A stretch of DNA of 64,000 nucleotides from Jejuia sp049889775 (GCA_049889775.1 JBMHCT010000035.1:1-64000); one strand, 5' to 3'. Positions 8,322 to 16,968 are shown, numbered from the stretch's first letter. Notes: a model not told the origin generated them from the letters alone. A program made the numbers and translations.

Positions 8322-8861
8322 ATGATTGCGAATTTCTTTGAGAAATATAACGACCAGCTCACTACATCTGCTGTAATTATTGGTATTTTATTTGTAATTG
8401 GAGTGATTACCAATTTTGTTATTAAGAAAATTGGGAAACGTAATGGGATAGTTAAAGCGCGTACAAAACTTATTTGTAGGTATGTTTCAATTACCCTTGT
8501 TTTGATAGCTATACTTATTGAAGCTTTTGTTTTTGGAGCTGATTTTGAGGATATAGCTGTTATTTTTTCTTCAGTTTTTGCCATTCTTGGTATTGCTCTT
8601 TTTGCTATTTGGTCTATACTTAGTAATGTTACTTCGGGTATTATTATGTTTTTCAGCTTCCCCTATAAAGTAGGTGATAAAATTAAGATTCATGATAATG
8701 ATTTACCGTCAGAAGTTATCATTGAAGATATTGGTGCATTCCATTTACATCTTCGTTTAGAAAATGGGGATTTGGTAACTTATCCCAATAACTTAATGCT
8801 TCAAAAAGCAGTTACAATAGTTGAAAGAGGTGCTATTGAAGACCAAGAAGAGCATAAATAA
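8322..8861 (+). CDS. Short MscS-like mechanosensitive channel protein
   Basis: A 179-residue protein with three hydrophobic helices (about 14-34, 48-66 and 75-105). The last, AILGIALFAIWSILSNVTSGIIMFF when read in pieces, resembles the pore-lining TM3 of MscS. It is followed by a beta domain (FPYKVGDKIKI... YPNNLML). MscS proper has a further alpha/beta cytoplasmic domain that is missing here, since the protein stops about 15 residues after the beta domain. Probably an inner membrane osmotic safety valve or a regulatory relative. It converges on the M48 gene with only 18 bases between. Confidence 0.8.
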   Translation: MIANFFEKYNDQLTTSAVIIGILFVIGVITNFVIKKIGKRNGIVKARTKLICRYVSITLVLIAILIEAFVFGADFEDIAVIFSSVFAILGIALFAIWSILSNVTSGIIMFFSFPYKVGDKIKIHDNDLPSEVIIEDIGAFHLHLRLENGDLVTYPNNLMLQKAVTIVERGAIEDQEEHK

Positions 8862-8879
8862 TATTTCTTTTGAAGACAT

Positions 8880-10115
8880 CTAATTTTTCCTCAAATTACG
8901 AATCCGTTCTAAAAGTGTAGGATGCGAATAATGCATAAATACATAGGCAGGATGCGGTGTTAAATTACTCAGACTATTTTTAGAGAGCTTTTTTAGTGAT
9001 GTAATTAAAGGTTCTGCTTTATAAGTAGTTTTAGCATAGTCATCCGCTTGATATTCAAATTTTCTAGAAAATACATTCATAATTAATCCTGTAATTTCCG
9101 AAATTGGTGAATAAAGTAACCCAAAAGCAATTAACCCAATATGGAAACTAGGTGTTTCAACACCCAAAGCTTGAGAAAGTAGTGGATTAGAAATAAATAA
9201 CGACAAAATAAAAAGTGTGAGGCCTGTGAGTAAGATGGAAGTAAATAGGTTGAAAATAATGTGCTTCTTTTTGTAGTGGCCTACCTCATGCGCCAAAACA
9301 GCAACAATTTCTTCATGTTCTAAATCATTAATCAAAGTATCATAAAGTGTTACCCGCTTTTCGTTACCAAACCCAGAAAAATAAGCATTTGCCTTTGTAC
9401 TGCGCTTTGAGCCATCAATTACAAAAATCTTATCTAACTTAAAACCAACGGCTTTTGCATAAGAAGATATTTTATCTCGTAATTCACCTGCTTCCAATGG
9501 CGCCTGTTTATTGAATAATGGTACTATGAGTTTGGAATAAAACATATTCATAAACAAAGTAAATACAGCAACCAAGCCCCAAGCATAAAGCCAAAAGTGT
9601 TTTCCTGTTGCTTGATAAAACCAAATAATTAATGCCAAAATACCACCACCAACAATGGCCATCATCACCCAACCTTTAATTTTATCAAGAATAAATGTTT
9701 TTAAAGTCGTTTTGTTAAATCCGAACTTTTCTTCAATAACGAATGTGCTGTAATAAGAAAACGGTGTTGTTAAAATATCACTTCCAATCATTATAAGTCC
9801 AAAGAAAATCAACGCTATAATTATGACATTATCACTATAACTTCTTGCGATATTATCTACAAACTCAAACCCATCAAAAAACAAAAATGAAAGTGTTAAA
9901 ATGATAGAAAATGTAGAGGTCAAGATTCCAAATCTATATTTGGTAGCCTTGTAGTTTTGAGACTTTTTATATGCTTCATCATCGTAAACATCTTGAATCT
10001 CTTCAGGTAGTTTATCATTAAAATGCTTAGCATTTAAAGCATCTAAAATTTTATCAACAATAAAATTTATCACGATAATGCCTATAATGATATAGAATAA
10101 CATAGTTGCGTTCAT
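8880..10115 (-). CDS. M48 family metalloprotease (CAAX protease-like, Ste24 type)
   Basis: A 411-residue inner membrane zinc protease. Several transmembrane helices flank a cytosolic catalytic site: LAHEVGHYKKKH gives the HEXXH zinc motif near residue 275, and FEYQADDYA near 355 supplies the third ligand (Glu). The length and the N-terminal Peptidase_M48_N-type segment match eukaryotic CAAX prenyl protease 1 relatives. Bacterial members probably act in membrane protein quality control, since prenylated substrates are not expected. It follows the rRNA methyltransferase gene by three bases, so the two form an operon. Confidence 0.9.
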   Translation of the reverse strand: MNATMLFYIIIGIIVINFIVDKILDALNAKHFNDKLPEEIQDVYDDEAYKKSQNYKATKYRFGILTSTFSIILTLSFLFFDGFEFVDNIARSYSDNVIIIALIFFGLIMIGSDILTTPFSYYSTFVIEEKFGFNKTTLKTFILDKIKGWVMMAIVGGGILALIIWFYQATGKHFWLYAWGLVAVFTLFMNMFYSKLIVPLFNKQAPLEAGELRDKISSYAKAVGFKLDKIFVIDGSKRSTKANAYFSGFGNEKRVTLYDTLINDLEHEEIVAVLAHEVGHYKKKHIIFNLFTSILLTGLTLFILSLFISNPLLSQALGVETPSFHIGLIAFGLLYSPISEITGLIMNVFSRKFEYQADDYAKTTYKAEPLITSLKKLSKNSLSNLTPHPAYVFMHYSHPTLLERIRNLRKN

Positions 10116-10118
10116 ATC

Positions 10119-10913
10119 TTATTTAAAATGTCGTTGTCTTTTGGCTTCAAAAATAAGTATTCCAGCAGCAACAGACACATTCATTGAGTCTATTTCACCC
10201 TGCATAGGAATAATTATGTTTTGCGTAGAACTTTTGAGCCATTCATCACTTAGCCCCGTCGCTTCTGTTCCAACTACAATTGCAGTTGATTTTGAGAAAT
10301 TTTGAGAATGGTATTCCACCGAAGCCTGTAAAGCGGCACAGTAAATATTAATAGCTTTTGATTGTAAAAAAGAAATTATTTCTTCTGTAGTCCCTGTAGC
10401 TATTGGGGTTGTAAATACACAACCTACACTAGAGCGTATGATGTTAGGGTTATACAAGTCCGTTTTAGGGTTGGCAATAATTACCGCGTCAACATTGGCT
10501 GCATCGGCAGTTCTTAATAGTGCACCAATATTTCCAGGTTTTTCAGGAGCCTCAGCTACTAAAATTAGAGGACTCTTAGTTTTAAAGATTAAATTATTAA
10601 GATGATGCGATTGCAATTTCGCTACAGCCAAAACGCCTTCTGTAGTAGTTCTATACGCTAATTTTTGATAGACTTCTTTAGATATCTCAATTTTATTTAC
10701 GTCTTGCTCTATAAAATCCTTCACTTTAGCTTCTGAAAACAATTCAGGATAAAATAATATTGTTTCTAGTTCATATCCTCCTTCAAGGGCAAGCGAAATT
10801 TCGCGCTGACCTTCAATTAAGAAAGTCCCAGACTTTCTGCGTTCGCGAGACTTATCTTTCAGTAGAACAAGATGCTTAATGAGTGAATTTTGTACGCTTG
10901 TAATTGATTTCAT
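10119..10913 (-). CDS. SpoU/TrmH family RNA 2'-O-methyltransferase
   Basis: A 264-residue knotted (SPOUT) methyltransferase that uses S-adenosylmethionine to methylate a ribose in rRNA or tRNA. The N-terminal substrate-binding domain (LIEGQREI near residue 30) is followed by the three SpoU motifs: EKPGNIGALLRTADA, VVGTEATGLS, and IIPMQGEIDSMNVSVAAGI. The start is the ATG at 10913 (KSITSVQN), five codons inside the longest frame, because relatives begin there. The exact target nucleotide cannot be read from sequence. Confidence 0.88.
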   Translation of the reverse strand: MKSITSVQNSLIKHLVLLKDKSRERRKSGTFLIEGQREISLALEGGYELETILFYPELFSEAKVKDFIEQDVNKIEISKEVYQKLAYRTTTEGVLAVAKLQSHHLNNLIFKTKSPLILVAEAPEKPGNIGALLRTADAANVDAVIIANPKTDLYNPNIIRSSVGCVFTTPIATGTTEEIISFLQSKAINIYCAALQASVEYHSQNFSKSTAIVVGTEATGLSDEWLKSSTQNIIIPMQGEIDSMNVSVAAGILIFEAKRQRHFK

Positions 10914-10925
10914 AACCACAAAAAA

Positions 10926-10933
10926 CAAAAGTA
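10926..10933 (-). promoter_or_regulatory. -7 element of the SpoU methyltransferase-M48 operon
   Basis: TACTTTTG on the minus strand, 12 bases before the ATG; matches TAnnTTTG. No good -33 partner seen. Confidence 0.4.
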
Positions 10934-10995
10934 ACAGAATTTATGTTATTTATGATTTATAACTTCGTCTAAAGGCTATACTAAAATCAATTGTG

Positions 10996-11778
10996 ATGAA
11001 ACATTTTGTTCTACTTCTTGTTGTAATATGTGCTGCATGCAAAAACAACAAGACTACTTCAGAACCTTATTCCGAAGAAAATCTTGATATTACCACAAGT
11101 ATTTATCCAGATAATATTTCCAATGTTTTTAAGGCTCATGGAGGTATTGACAACTGGAATACATTTAAAGGTTTAACCTTTGAAATGGAACTACCAGAGG
11201 GAAAAGAAGTTACAACAACAGATTTAAAAAGTAGAAAGTCCTTAATAGAAACCGACAAATTCAAAATTGGTTATGACGGTGAAAAGGTTTGGATAAAGCA
11301 AGACTCAACCGTCTACAAAGGAAACCCGAAATTTTATTACAACTTAATGTTCTACTTCTATGCTATGCCTTTTGTGCTGGGAGATAACGGTATTAACTAC
11401 GAGGATGTTGCTCCTTTAGAGTTTGAAGGCAAAATCTATCCTGGAATTAAAGTTTCCTATGAAAGCGGCGTAGGCGAATCACCAGATGATGAATACGTTT
11501 TATATTACAATAATGAAACGTATCAAATGGAATGGTTGGGCTACACTGTAACGTATTTCACAAAGGAAAAAAGCAAGGAATTCCATTTTATAAAATATAG
11601 CGAATGGCAAACTGTTAATGGTTTTGTATTGCCAGAAACATTAACTTGGTACAAAACTGAGAACAACAAGCCAACTGAAAAACGTAACGATCTTAAGTTC
11701 ACAAATATTCTACTGTCTAAAGAAAAACCCAACCCTTCAATTTTTGAAATTCCTGAAGACGCGACGATAGTAGAATAA
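10996..11778 (+). CDS. DUF6503-type lipoprotein (LolA-like fold)
   Basis: A 260-residue predicted lipoprotein: a short hydrophobic stretch then ICAAC with Cys15. The body begins with FKAHGGIDNWNTFKGLTFEM, a segment typical of the DUF6503 family of Bacteroidota, whose beta-sheet resembles LolA-type lipoprotein carriers. A Tyr/Phe-rich strand region follows. It is probably periplasmic or outer-membrane attached. Start chosen at ATG 10996; a GTG one codon earlier is equally open but less likely. Function unknown. It stands alone, divergent from the methyltransferase operon and convergent with DUF3810. Confidence 0.75.
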   Translation: MKHFVLLLVVICAACKNNKTTSEPYSEENLDITTSIYPDNISNVFKAHGGIDNWNTFKGLTFEMELPEGKEVTTTDLKSRKSLIETDKFKIGYDGEKVWIKQDSTVYKGNPKFYYNLMFYFYAMPFVLGDNGINYEDVAPLEFEGKIYPGIKVSYESGVGESPDDEYVLYYNNETYQMEWLGYTVTYFTKEKSKEFHFIKYSEWQTVNGFVLPETLTWYKTENNKPTEKRNDLKFTNILLSKEKPNPSIFEIPEDATIVE

Positions 11779-11840
11779 TTTAAAACGTCTAGTTGATTTT
11801 CTTTTTGCTAAAAGCATAATAACTCTTTAAAAATTTTATA

Positions 11841-12908
11841 CTACAAGTCATTCACCTCAAGATAATTCACCAAAAGGGCCACTACATAACTGTAGGTTTC
11901 CATACCTTTTGGTTGGTTATTAGCCTTCAAAAAATTACTATAAAACAGTTTAAAAAAAGGTTCAAACGGATTCTCATGGTCTTCCCAAAACTTTCGAGAA
12001 TCTTCGTAATTTTTTAAAATACCTGTATTTACATTGGCAATGGCATCCTGAAACAAACATGCGTCTCTAAAGTATAATTCATTTAAACAAAAACGCAACC
12101 CAAAGGTATAACCACAGTATTTTATGTACAAGTCGTCATTATTGGAGGCTGCCATAAATCCGATAAAATTCGCTTCATTTTCAGCAGCATATCCTAATTG
12201 GTGCGCAATTTCGTGAGCTGTAGTTGTCGGAAATTTATACATGGGTATCCGCCCATTTACCTGAGATTCATTCGTTAAAGGATTTAAATAGCCACTAAAC
12301 CCCATATAGGTAAGCGGATAACTAAACAAAGACTGTTTTGTACTTTCAGGAGTATATTCAAAATCGGGGAATAAACGTTTCAAATTTGTATACCCATTGG
12401 GAATCATCTCAAAAATAGTGTGCTTATCATAGGGTACATCTACCTTTACATAGTCATTATCGGTAATTTCAAGATGCAATCTATTCGTCTTTTCAATTAA
12501 TTTATCCACGACACTTACCAATTGTTCTGTGGTGTAATCCGCGTCTAAATCCAAATTTTTATGCAATGGTAACCTATAATAATTTAAGCCCCAAAACAAG
12601 TGAAACGCAAGATACAATAAGGAAGCTGCCGCCATAACATCAATCAACCAATTTCTAAAATCCTTAAAAATCCGTTTCCTGTTTTTAACCAACCACCACA
12701 CCATATACAAACCACCAAGGCCATATACCAAGTCGCCAAAAGAAAACGGCAGCCAACCCAAAACCCATCTCATTAATTTGGAAATATATTGGTACAAACC
12801 ATTGCTATAAAATTTCTCCACAAACGTGGGGTTTTCAGCCAACAGTTTTATAAGCAAAACTTGCGGAATTAAAGCCAACGCAAGCACCAATTTTTTCTTT
12901 TTCAGCAT
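11841..12908 (-). CDS. DUF3810 membrane protein with an HEXXH motif
   Basis: A 355-residue protein with three N-terminal transmembrane helices (about 8-25, 45-75 and 95-115) and a large extracytoplasmic domain. That domain contains TTTAHEIAHQLGYAAENEANF: an HEXXH zinc signature with a Glu-containing stretch shortly after, as in gluzincin-type metallopeptidases. The family is known only as DUF3810. I infer a periplasmic-facing metalloprotease, but no substrate is known. The start is ATG 12908 (LKKKKLVL); eleven extra upstream codons are open but would begin with a non-ATG codon. Confidence 0.8.
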   Translation of the reverse strand: MLKKKKLVLALALIPQVLLIKLLAENPTFVEKFYSNGLYQYISKLMRWVLGWLPFSFGDLVYGLGGLYMVWWLVKNRKRIFKDFRNWLIDVMAAASLLYLAFHLFWGLNYYRLPLHKNLDLDADYTTEQLVSVVDKLIEKTNRLHLEITDNDYVKVDVPYDKHTIFEMIPNGYTNLKRLFPDFEYTPESTKQSLFSYPLTYMGFSGYLNPLTNESQVNGRIPMYKFPTTTAHEIAHQLGYAAENEANFIGFMAASNNDDLYIKYCGYTFGLRFCLNELYFRDACLFQDAIANVNTGILKNYEDSRKFWEDHENPFEPFFKLFYSNFLKANNQPKGMETYSYVVALLVNYLEVNDL

Positions 12909-12940
12909 ACTCAAAAATACTAAAAATTTGTACCGCAGCA

Positions 12941-13100
12941 CCTTTGTCTATTTGTAAAAGTTTCTTCCTGCTTTCCGCTATATCTTTTTGCGAAGCTGTT
13001 CCAAATTTGATTCTGAAGCTAGTAAAATTCCCATTTTTTTCAAGCTTTTTTACCTTCCTGTTAAAGTCGCAAAAAGGATGCCCCTTCAATCAGGAGTAGC
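12941..13100 (-). repeat. Stem-loop intergenic repeat, copy 2
   Basis: The element is read on the minus strand. GGGGCATCCTTTTTGCGA is followed, after about 73 bases, by TCGCAAAAAGATATAGCGGA and then AAGCAGGAAG. The plus-strand arms CTTTTTGCGA (12984-12993) and TCGCAAAAAG (13067-13076) pair perfectly. The flanking words GGCA-C-TTTT and AAAA-ATA-TAGCG-A-AGC recur in copy 1 (1385-1475). I recall similar CCTGCTTTCCGCTATATC-type elements as common in Flavobacteriaceae. It lies between the divergent DUF3810 and pepD genes. Confidence 0.6.
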
Positions 13101-13123
13101 TGCCAACGTGGAAGCATTTTTGC

Positions 13124-13131
13124 TATCTTTG
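13124..13131 (+). promoter_or_regulatory. -7 element of pepD
   Basis: TATCTTTG, 21 bases before the ATG at 13153, just downstream of repeat copy 2. Matches TAnnTTTG; no clear -33 TTTG. Confidence 0.45.
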
Positions 13132-13152
13132 ATATACTTTATAAACAAGAAT

Positions 13153-14613
13153 ATGAGTTCAGAAATAAGACAACTAGAGCCTAAAGTCCTTTGGAATAAA
13201 TTCGCTGATCTAAATGCAGTTCCCAGACCCTCAAAAAAAGAAGAGTGCGTTATCGCCTTTATGAAAAATTTTGGAGAACGCCTAGGTTTAGAAACTATCG
13301 AAGACGAAGTTGGTAACGTCATTATTAAAAAGCCTGCAACTACTGGAATGGAAAACCGAACTACGGTTGTAATGCAGTCGCATTTAGATATGGTACACCA
13401 AAAAAACAATGATACTGTTTTTGATTTCGAAACTCAAGGTATTGAAATGTACGTTGATGGCGACTGGGTAAAAGCTAAAGGCACCACGCTTGGGGCAGAT
13501 AATGGACTTGGAGTTGCCACTATCATGGCAATTTTAGAAAGTACCGATATCCCACATCCAGCAATTGAGGCCTTATTCACAATTGATGAAGAAACAGGTA
13601 TGACAGGAGCTATGGGTTTAAAAGGCGGTTTATTATCCGGTGGTATTTTACTGAATTTAGATACCGAAGAAGATGATGAAATTGGTGTAGGGTGCGCTGG
13701 AGGTATAGATATTACTGCCACGAGGTTGTATGATGAAGAAGACACTCCAGAGTTTAAAATAGGTTATGAAATTAAAGTTAAAGGCTTACAAGGTGGTCAT
13801 TCAGGGATGCAAATTCATGAAGGTTTGGGTAATTCAAACAAAATTATGAATCGATTACTTTTTGATGGCTTTGAGAACTATGGGTTACGTATTTCAGAAA
13901 TTGATGGCGGTAGTTTGCGTAATGCCATTCCTCGTGAAAGTAAGGCGATTGTGGCCATCGATAGCTTACATGAAGCGGCATTCACTTCAGAAATAAACGC
14001 TTTAAGCGAAGTTATAAAAACCGAGTATAAAACTAAGGAACCTGATTTAGTAGTTGAAGTTTCTAAATGTGAAACGCCAAAAACCATAATGGATTTAGGT
14101 GTTCAAGAAGGGTTTACTAGAGCAATGTACGCCGCTTTAAACGGTGTGTATAAAATGAGTGCAGATATTCCTGAATTGGTAGAAACTTCTAATAACATCG
14201 CAAGAGTAATTGTAAAAGACGGTAACATTAAAGTGGGTTGCTTAACCCGATCTTCTGTTGAAACCTCTAAAATGGATTTAGCCAATAGCCTTAGAGCAAC
14301 TTTTGAACTCACAGGTTGCGAAGTGGAATTCTCAGGAGACTACCCAGGTTGGACACCCAAAATGGATTCCAAAATATTAAAAGTAATGACCAACTTATAT
14401 GAAGAACTTAATGATGAAAAGCCTCATGTTGCCGCTTGTCATGCGGGGTTGGAATGTGGTATCCTAGGTCAAAATTATCCAGATATGGATATGATCAGTT
14501 TTGGTCCAAATATAAAAGGCGCGCATTCCCCTGATGAACGCGCACAAATTTCTTCGGTTCAAAAATATTGGAAATTTGTTTTGGAGGTTTTGAAACATAT
14601 ACCTGAAAAATAA
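13153..14613 (+). CDS. pepD: Aminoacyl-histidine dipeptidase (M20C, PepD)
   Basis: A 486-residue cytosolic zinc dipeptidase that cleaves Xaa-His (carnosine-like) and other dipeptides. M20 motifs appear in order: VMQSHLDMV (metal His and catalytic Asp), LGADNGLG (bridging Asp), TIDEETGM (catalytic Glu pair), LDTEED (Asp), a dimerisation/lid domain with GGHSGMQIHEG, and FGPNIKGAHSPDE (last metal His). The length fits PepD (about 485). The start is ATG 13153 (SSEIRQ); the frame stays open 165 bases upstream, but that part is the repeat element and includes the promoter. Confidence 0.92.
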   Translation: MSSEIRQLEPKVLWNKFADLNAVPRPSKKEECVIAFMKNFGERLGLETIEDEVGNVIIKKPATTGMENRTTVVMQSHLDMVHQKNNDTVFDFETQGIEMYVDGDWVKAKGTTLGADNGLGVATIMAILESTDIPHPAIEALFTIDEETGMTGAMGLKGGLLSGGILLNLDTEEDDEIGVGCAGGIDITATRLYDEEDTPEFKIGYEIKVKGLQGGHSGMQIHEGLGNSNKIMNRLLFDGFENYGLRISEIDGGSLRNAIPRESKAIVAIDSLHEAAFTSEINALSEVIKTEYKTKEPDLVVEVSKCETPKTIMDLGVQEGFTRAMYAALNGVYKMSADIPELVETSNNIARVIVKDGNIKVGCLTRSSVETSKMDLANSLRATFELTGCEVEFSGDYPGWTPKMDSKILKVMTNLYEELNDEKPHVAACHAGLECGILGQNYPDMDMISFGPNIKGAHSPDERAQISSVQKYWKFVLEVLKHIPEK

Positions 14614-14621
14614 ATAGAAAA

Positions 14622-14643
14622 GCCTTAACAAATATGTTAAGGC
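14622..14643. terminator. Bidirectional stem-loop between pepD and rho
   Basis: GCCTTAACA (14622-14630) pairs perfectly with TGTTAAGGC (14635-14643) around loop AATA, between the convergent stops. There is an A-run on the left and only a weak T-rich tail on the right. Confidence 0.7.
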
Positions 14644-14675
14644 CTTACTGTTAATTTGAGTTAGTCAGCTTTCTA

Positions 14676-16268
14676 TTATCCGTTCATGGATATTAAAAAT
14701 TCTTCATTATTTCTGGTTTGCTTGAAACGATCGTTTATGAATTCCATCGCTTCCACGGGATTCATATCCGCAAGGTATTTGCGCATTACCCACATACGTT
14801 GCACTGTATTTTCATCCAGCAGCTTATCATCACGACGCGTACTTGAAGACATAAGGTCGATAGCTGGGAAAATACGACGGTTAGATATCTTTCTATCCAA
14901 CTGAAGTTCCATGTTACCAGTACCTTTAAATTCTTCAAAAATAACCTCGTCCATTTTAGAACCAGTTTCTGTAAGTGCAGTAGCAATAATAGTGAGAGAG
15001 CCACCATTTTCAATGTTACGGGCTGCACCAAAGAAACGCTTAGGTTTGTGCAATGCGTTGGCATCTACACCACCCGATAATATTTTACCAGATGCAGGTT
15101 GTACTGTGTTATAAGCTCTTGCTAAACGTGTAATTGAATCTAATAGAATCACTACATCGTGTCCACATTCTACTAAGCGTTTTGCTTTTTCAAGAACGAT
15201 ATCCGCTATTTTTACATGCTCATGAGCTTCTTTGTCAAAGGTTGAAGCAATTACTTCTCCATGCACATTACGCTGCATATCCGTAACTTCTTCAGGACGC
15301 TCATCAATCAATAAAATCATTTGATAAACCTCAGGATGATTCGCTGCAATGGCATTGGCAACATCCTTTAGCAACATAGTCTTACCTGTTTTAGGTTGCG
15401 AAACAATCATACCACGTTGTCCTTTTCCAATTGGTGCAAACAAGTCCATAATTCTCGTAGAAATGGTACTTTGTTTTTCTGCAATATTGAATTTTTCCTG
15501 TGGAAACAACGGCGTTAAATGCTCAAAAGCTACACGATCACGCACAACATTCGGATCTTGACCGTTAATTTTACTCACCTTTATTAAAGGAAAGTATTTC
15601 TCTCCTTCTTTTGGCGGACGCACATGCCCTAGAACAGTATCGCCTTTCTTTAGTCCAAATAATCTTATTTGAGACTGTGACACATAAATATCATCAGGGG
15701 ACGATAAATAGTTGTAATCTGAAGATCGTAAAAAACCGTAACCATCTTGCATAATGTCTAGAACGCCTTCACTCTCAATAATGGCATCAAATTCGAAATC
15801 AGGCTCTCGATAACGGTTTCTATTATCCTTATTACCATTATTACCTTGATTTTTATGATTTTGATTTTTATGTTGATGATTATTCTCGCGCTTATTATTT
15901 TGATTGCGCTGATTGTTATGGCGCTGCCCTTTATTTTGGTTATGGTTAGAATTTTTCTGCTGATTATTATTATTTTCAGCAGGTTTTTCTTGACCATTAG
16001 AAGCATCTTTGTCGTCTTGACTTTGAGTGTCCTTTGTATCGGCTTTTTGAACACGTTGTCTTTGCTTTTTAGCTGGCTGTTCGCTACCATTTTGTTGGGC
16101 TGGAGTAGCAGCTTCTTTAGTAGCTCCTGGATTAGCCGCCTGATAATCAAGAATTTGATATACCAAATCCAATTTCTTCATTGATCGGAATTTGGGAATA
16201 CTTAATTTTTTTGCAATTTCCTGTAAATCAGTAAGTTTCTTTTCTTTTAATTGTGAAATTTCAAACAT
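14676..16268 (-). CDS. rho: Transcription termination factor Rho with Asn/Gln-rich insertion
   Basis: A 530-residue hexameric RNA helicase that ends transcription; E. coli Rho has 419 residues. The N-terminal helix-extended domain (LTDLQEIAKKL, residues 8-45) is followed by a low-complexity stretch, then the OB-fold RNA-binding domain (GVLDIMQDGYGFLR onward, about 165-235). The ATPase core has Walker A QPKTGKT near 290, Walker B VVILLDSITR, and the Q and R loops. The extra length is an Asn/Gln/Lys/His-rich segment at about 86-160. Divergent from DUF4293, a common pairing in this phylum. Confidence 0.96.
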   Translation of the reverse strand: MFEISQLKEKKLTDLQEIAKKLSIPKFRSMKKLDLVYQILDYQAANPGATKEAATPAQQNGSEQPAKKQRQRVQKADTKDTQSQDDKDASNGQEKPAENNNNQQKNSNHNQNKGQRHNNQRNQNNKRENNHQHKNQNHKNQGNNGNKDNRNRYREPDFEFDAIIESEGVLDIMQDGYGFLRSSDYNYLSSPDDIYVSQSQIRLFGLKKGDTVLGHVRPPKEGEKYFPLIKVSKINGQDPNVVRDRVAFEHLTPLFPQEKFNIAEKQSTISTRIMDLFAPIGKGQRGMIVSQPKTGKTMLLKDVANAIAANHPEVYQMILLIDERPEEVTDMQRNVHGEVIASTFDKEAHEHVKIADIVLEKAKRLVECGHDVVILLDSITRLARAYNTVQPASGKILSGGVDANALHKPKRFFGAARNIENGGSLTIIATALTETGSKMDEVIFEEFKGTGNMELQLDRKISNRRIFPAIDLMSSSTRRDDKLLDENTVQRMWVMRKYLADMNPVEAMEFINDRFKQTRNNEEFLISMNG

Positions 16269-16350
16269 GAATGTTTAATTGAATACTATTATATTGAATA
16301 TAAAATTTTGAGTTTTTTTGAAAAAAATTGATTTTTTATTCTGAAGAGTT

Positions 16351-16373
16351 AACAATCTGTCTTTTCGATTGTT
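16351..16373. promoter_or_regulatory. Inverted repeat between rho and DUF4293
   Basis: AACAATC (16351-16357) and GATTGTT (16367-16373) are perfect 7-bp arms around a nine-base loop in the 201-base divergent gap. It could be an operator or part of a rho leader. TAACTTTG (16380-16387) follows immediately on the plus strand and could be a second -7 box. Confidence 0.3.
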
Positions 16374-16439
16374 GAGAATTAACTTTGCAATAATACAACT
16401 TTATTTTAATTTAAGCTGTCAAATTAATAATTAAACTAC

Positions 16440-16447
16440 TATTTTTG
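16440..16447 (+). promoter_or_regulatory. -7 element of the DUF4293 gene
   Basis: TATTTTTG, 22 bases before the ATG; matches TAnnTTTG. No -33 TTTG at the usual distance. Confidence 0.4.
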
Positions 16448-16469
16448 CCTTCCATTATTTAAAATTGAT

Positions 16470-16880
16470 ATGTTACAGCGCATACAAACAGTTTACCTAC
16501 TATTAGCCGCAGCAAATGCTTTGGGGTTAGTTTTTGAATTCCACTTGTGGGTTACGAACGATGGTCTGGCTGTTTTTGCTAAAGATCAGCTACCTTATTT
16601 TGCTGCGTTTTTGGTATCTGGTGTGTTAGCGCTTATCACTATATTTTTGTTTAAAAACAGGAAGCTTCAATTCGTTTTGGGGCGACTTAACATCATATTA
16701 AACTTTATTTTACTAGGATTTTTCGTGTATCTCTCTCTAAATGTATCTGGAGAAACTTTGGTTTCTGAGAAAGGTATTGGGATGTTTCTTCCTATTATTT
16801 CTATCGTGTTATTGGCATTAGCTAATAAAGCCATTAAAAAGGATGAAGATCTTGTAAAATCTGTAGACAGATTGCGTTAA
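16470..16880 (+). CDS. DUF4293 membrane protein
   Basis: A 136-residue protein with four predicted transmembrane helices (about 5-25, 40-60, 68-90 and 103-118) and a short charged tail ending VKSVDRLR, a tail I associate with this family. The start MLQRIQTVYLLL is also typical. Members are found beside rho in many Bacteroidota, but no function is known. It ends ahead of a strong terminator and converges on the type III glutamine synthetase gene. Confidence 0.85.
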   Translation: MLQRIQTVYLLLAAANALGLVFEFHLWVTNDGLAVFAKDQLPYFAAFLVSGVLALITIFLFKNRKLQFVLGRLNIILNFILLGFFVYLSLNVSGETLVSEKGIGMFLPIISIVLLALANKAIKKDEDLVKSVDRLR

Positions 16881-16908
16881 ACCTAACATCTTAGTAGTAT
16901 TAGTGCGT

Positions 16909-16938
16909 AAGCCCAGGGTGAAGATCTTGGGCTTTTTT
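16909..16938 (+). terminator. Rho-independent terminator after DUF4293
   Basis: AAGCCCAGG (16909-16917) pairs with CTTGGGCTT (16926-16934) through nine base pairs (one G-U), around an eight-base loop, followed by TTTT. Probably also stops opposing transcription. Confidence 0.8.
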
Positions 16939-16968
16939 ACTTTTTATCACGCCCTACAGAAGTTAACC

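Noticed and set aside
12835..13089. Minus-strand open frame overlapping the DUF3810 start and repeat copy 2
   Set aside because: It crosses the stem-loop repeat and the start of DUF3810 in another frame, has no recognisable protein features, and is explained by the repeat's composition.
15846..16184. Hydrophobic open frame opposite the rho Asn-rich segment
   Set aside because: It is the mirror of a low-complexity coding stretch: Asn/Lys codons read backward give Ile/Leu/Met. No promoter or start context supports it.
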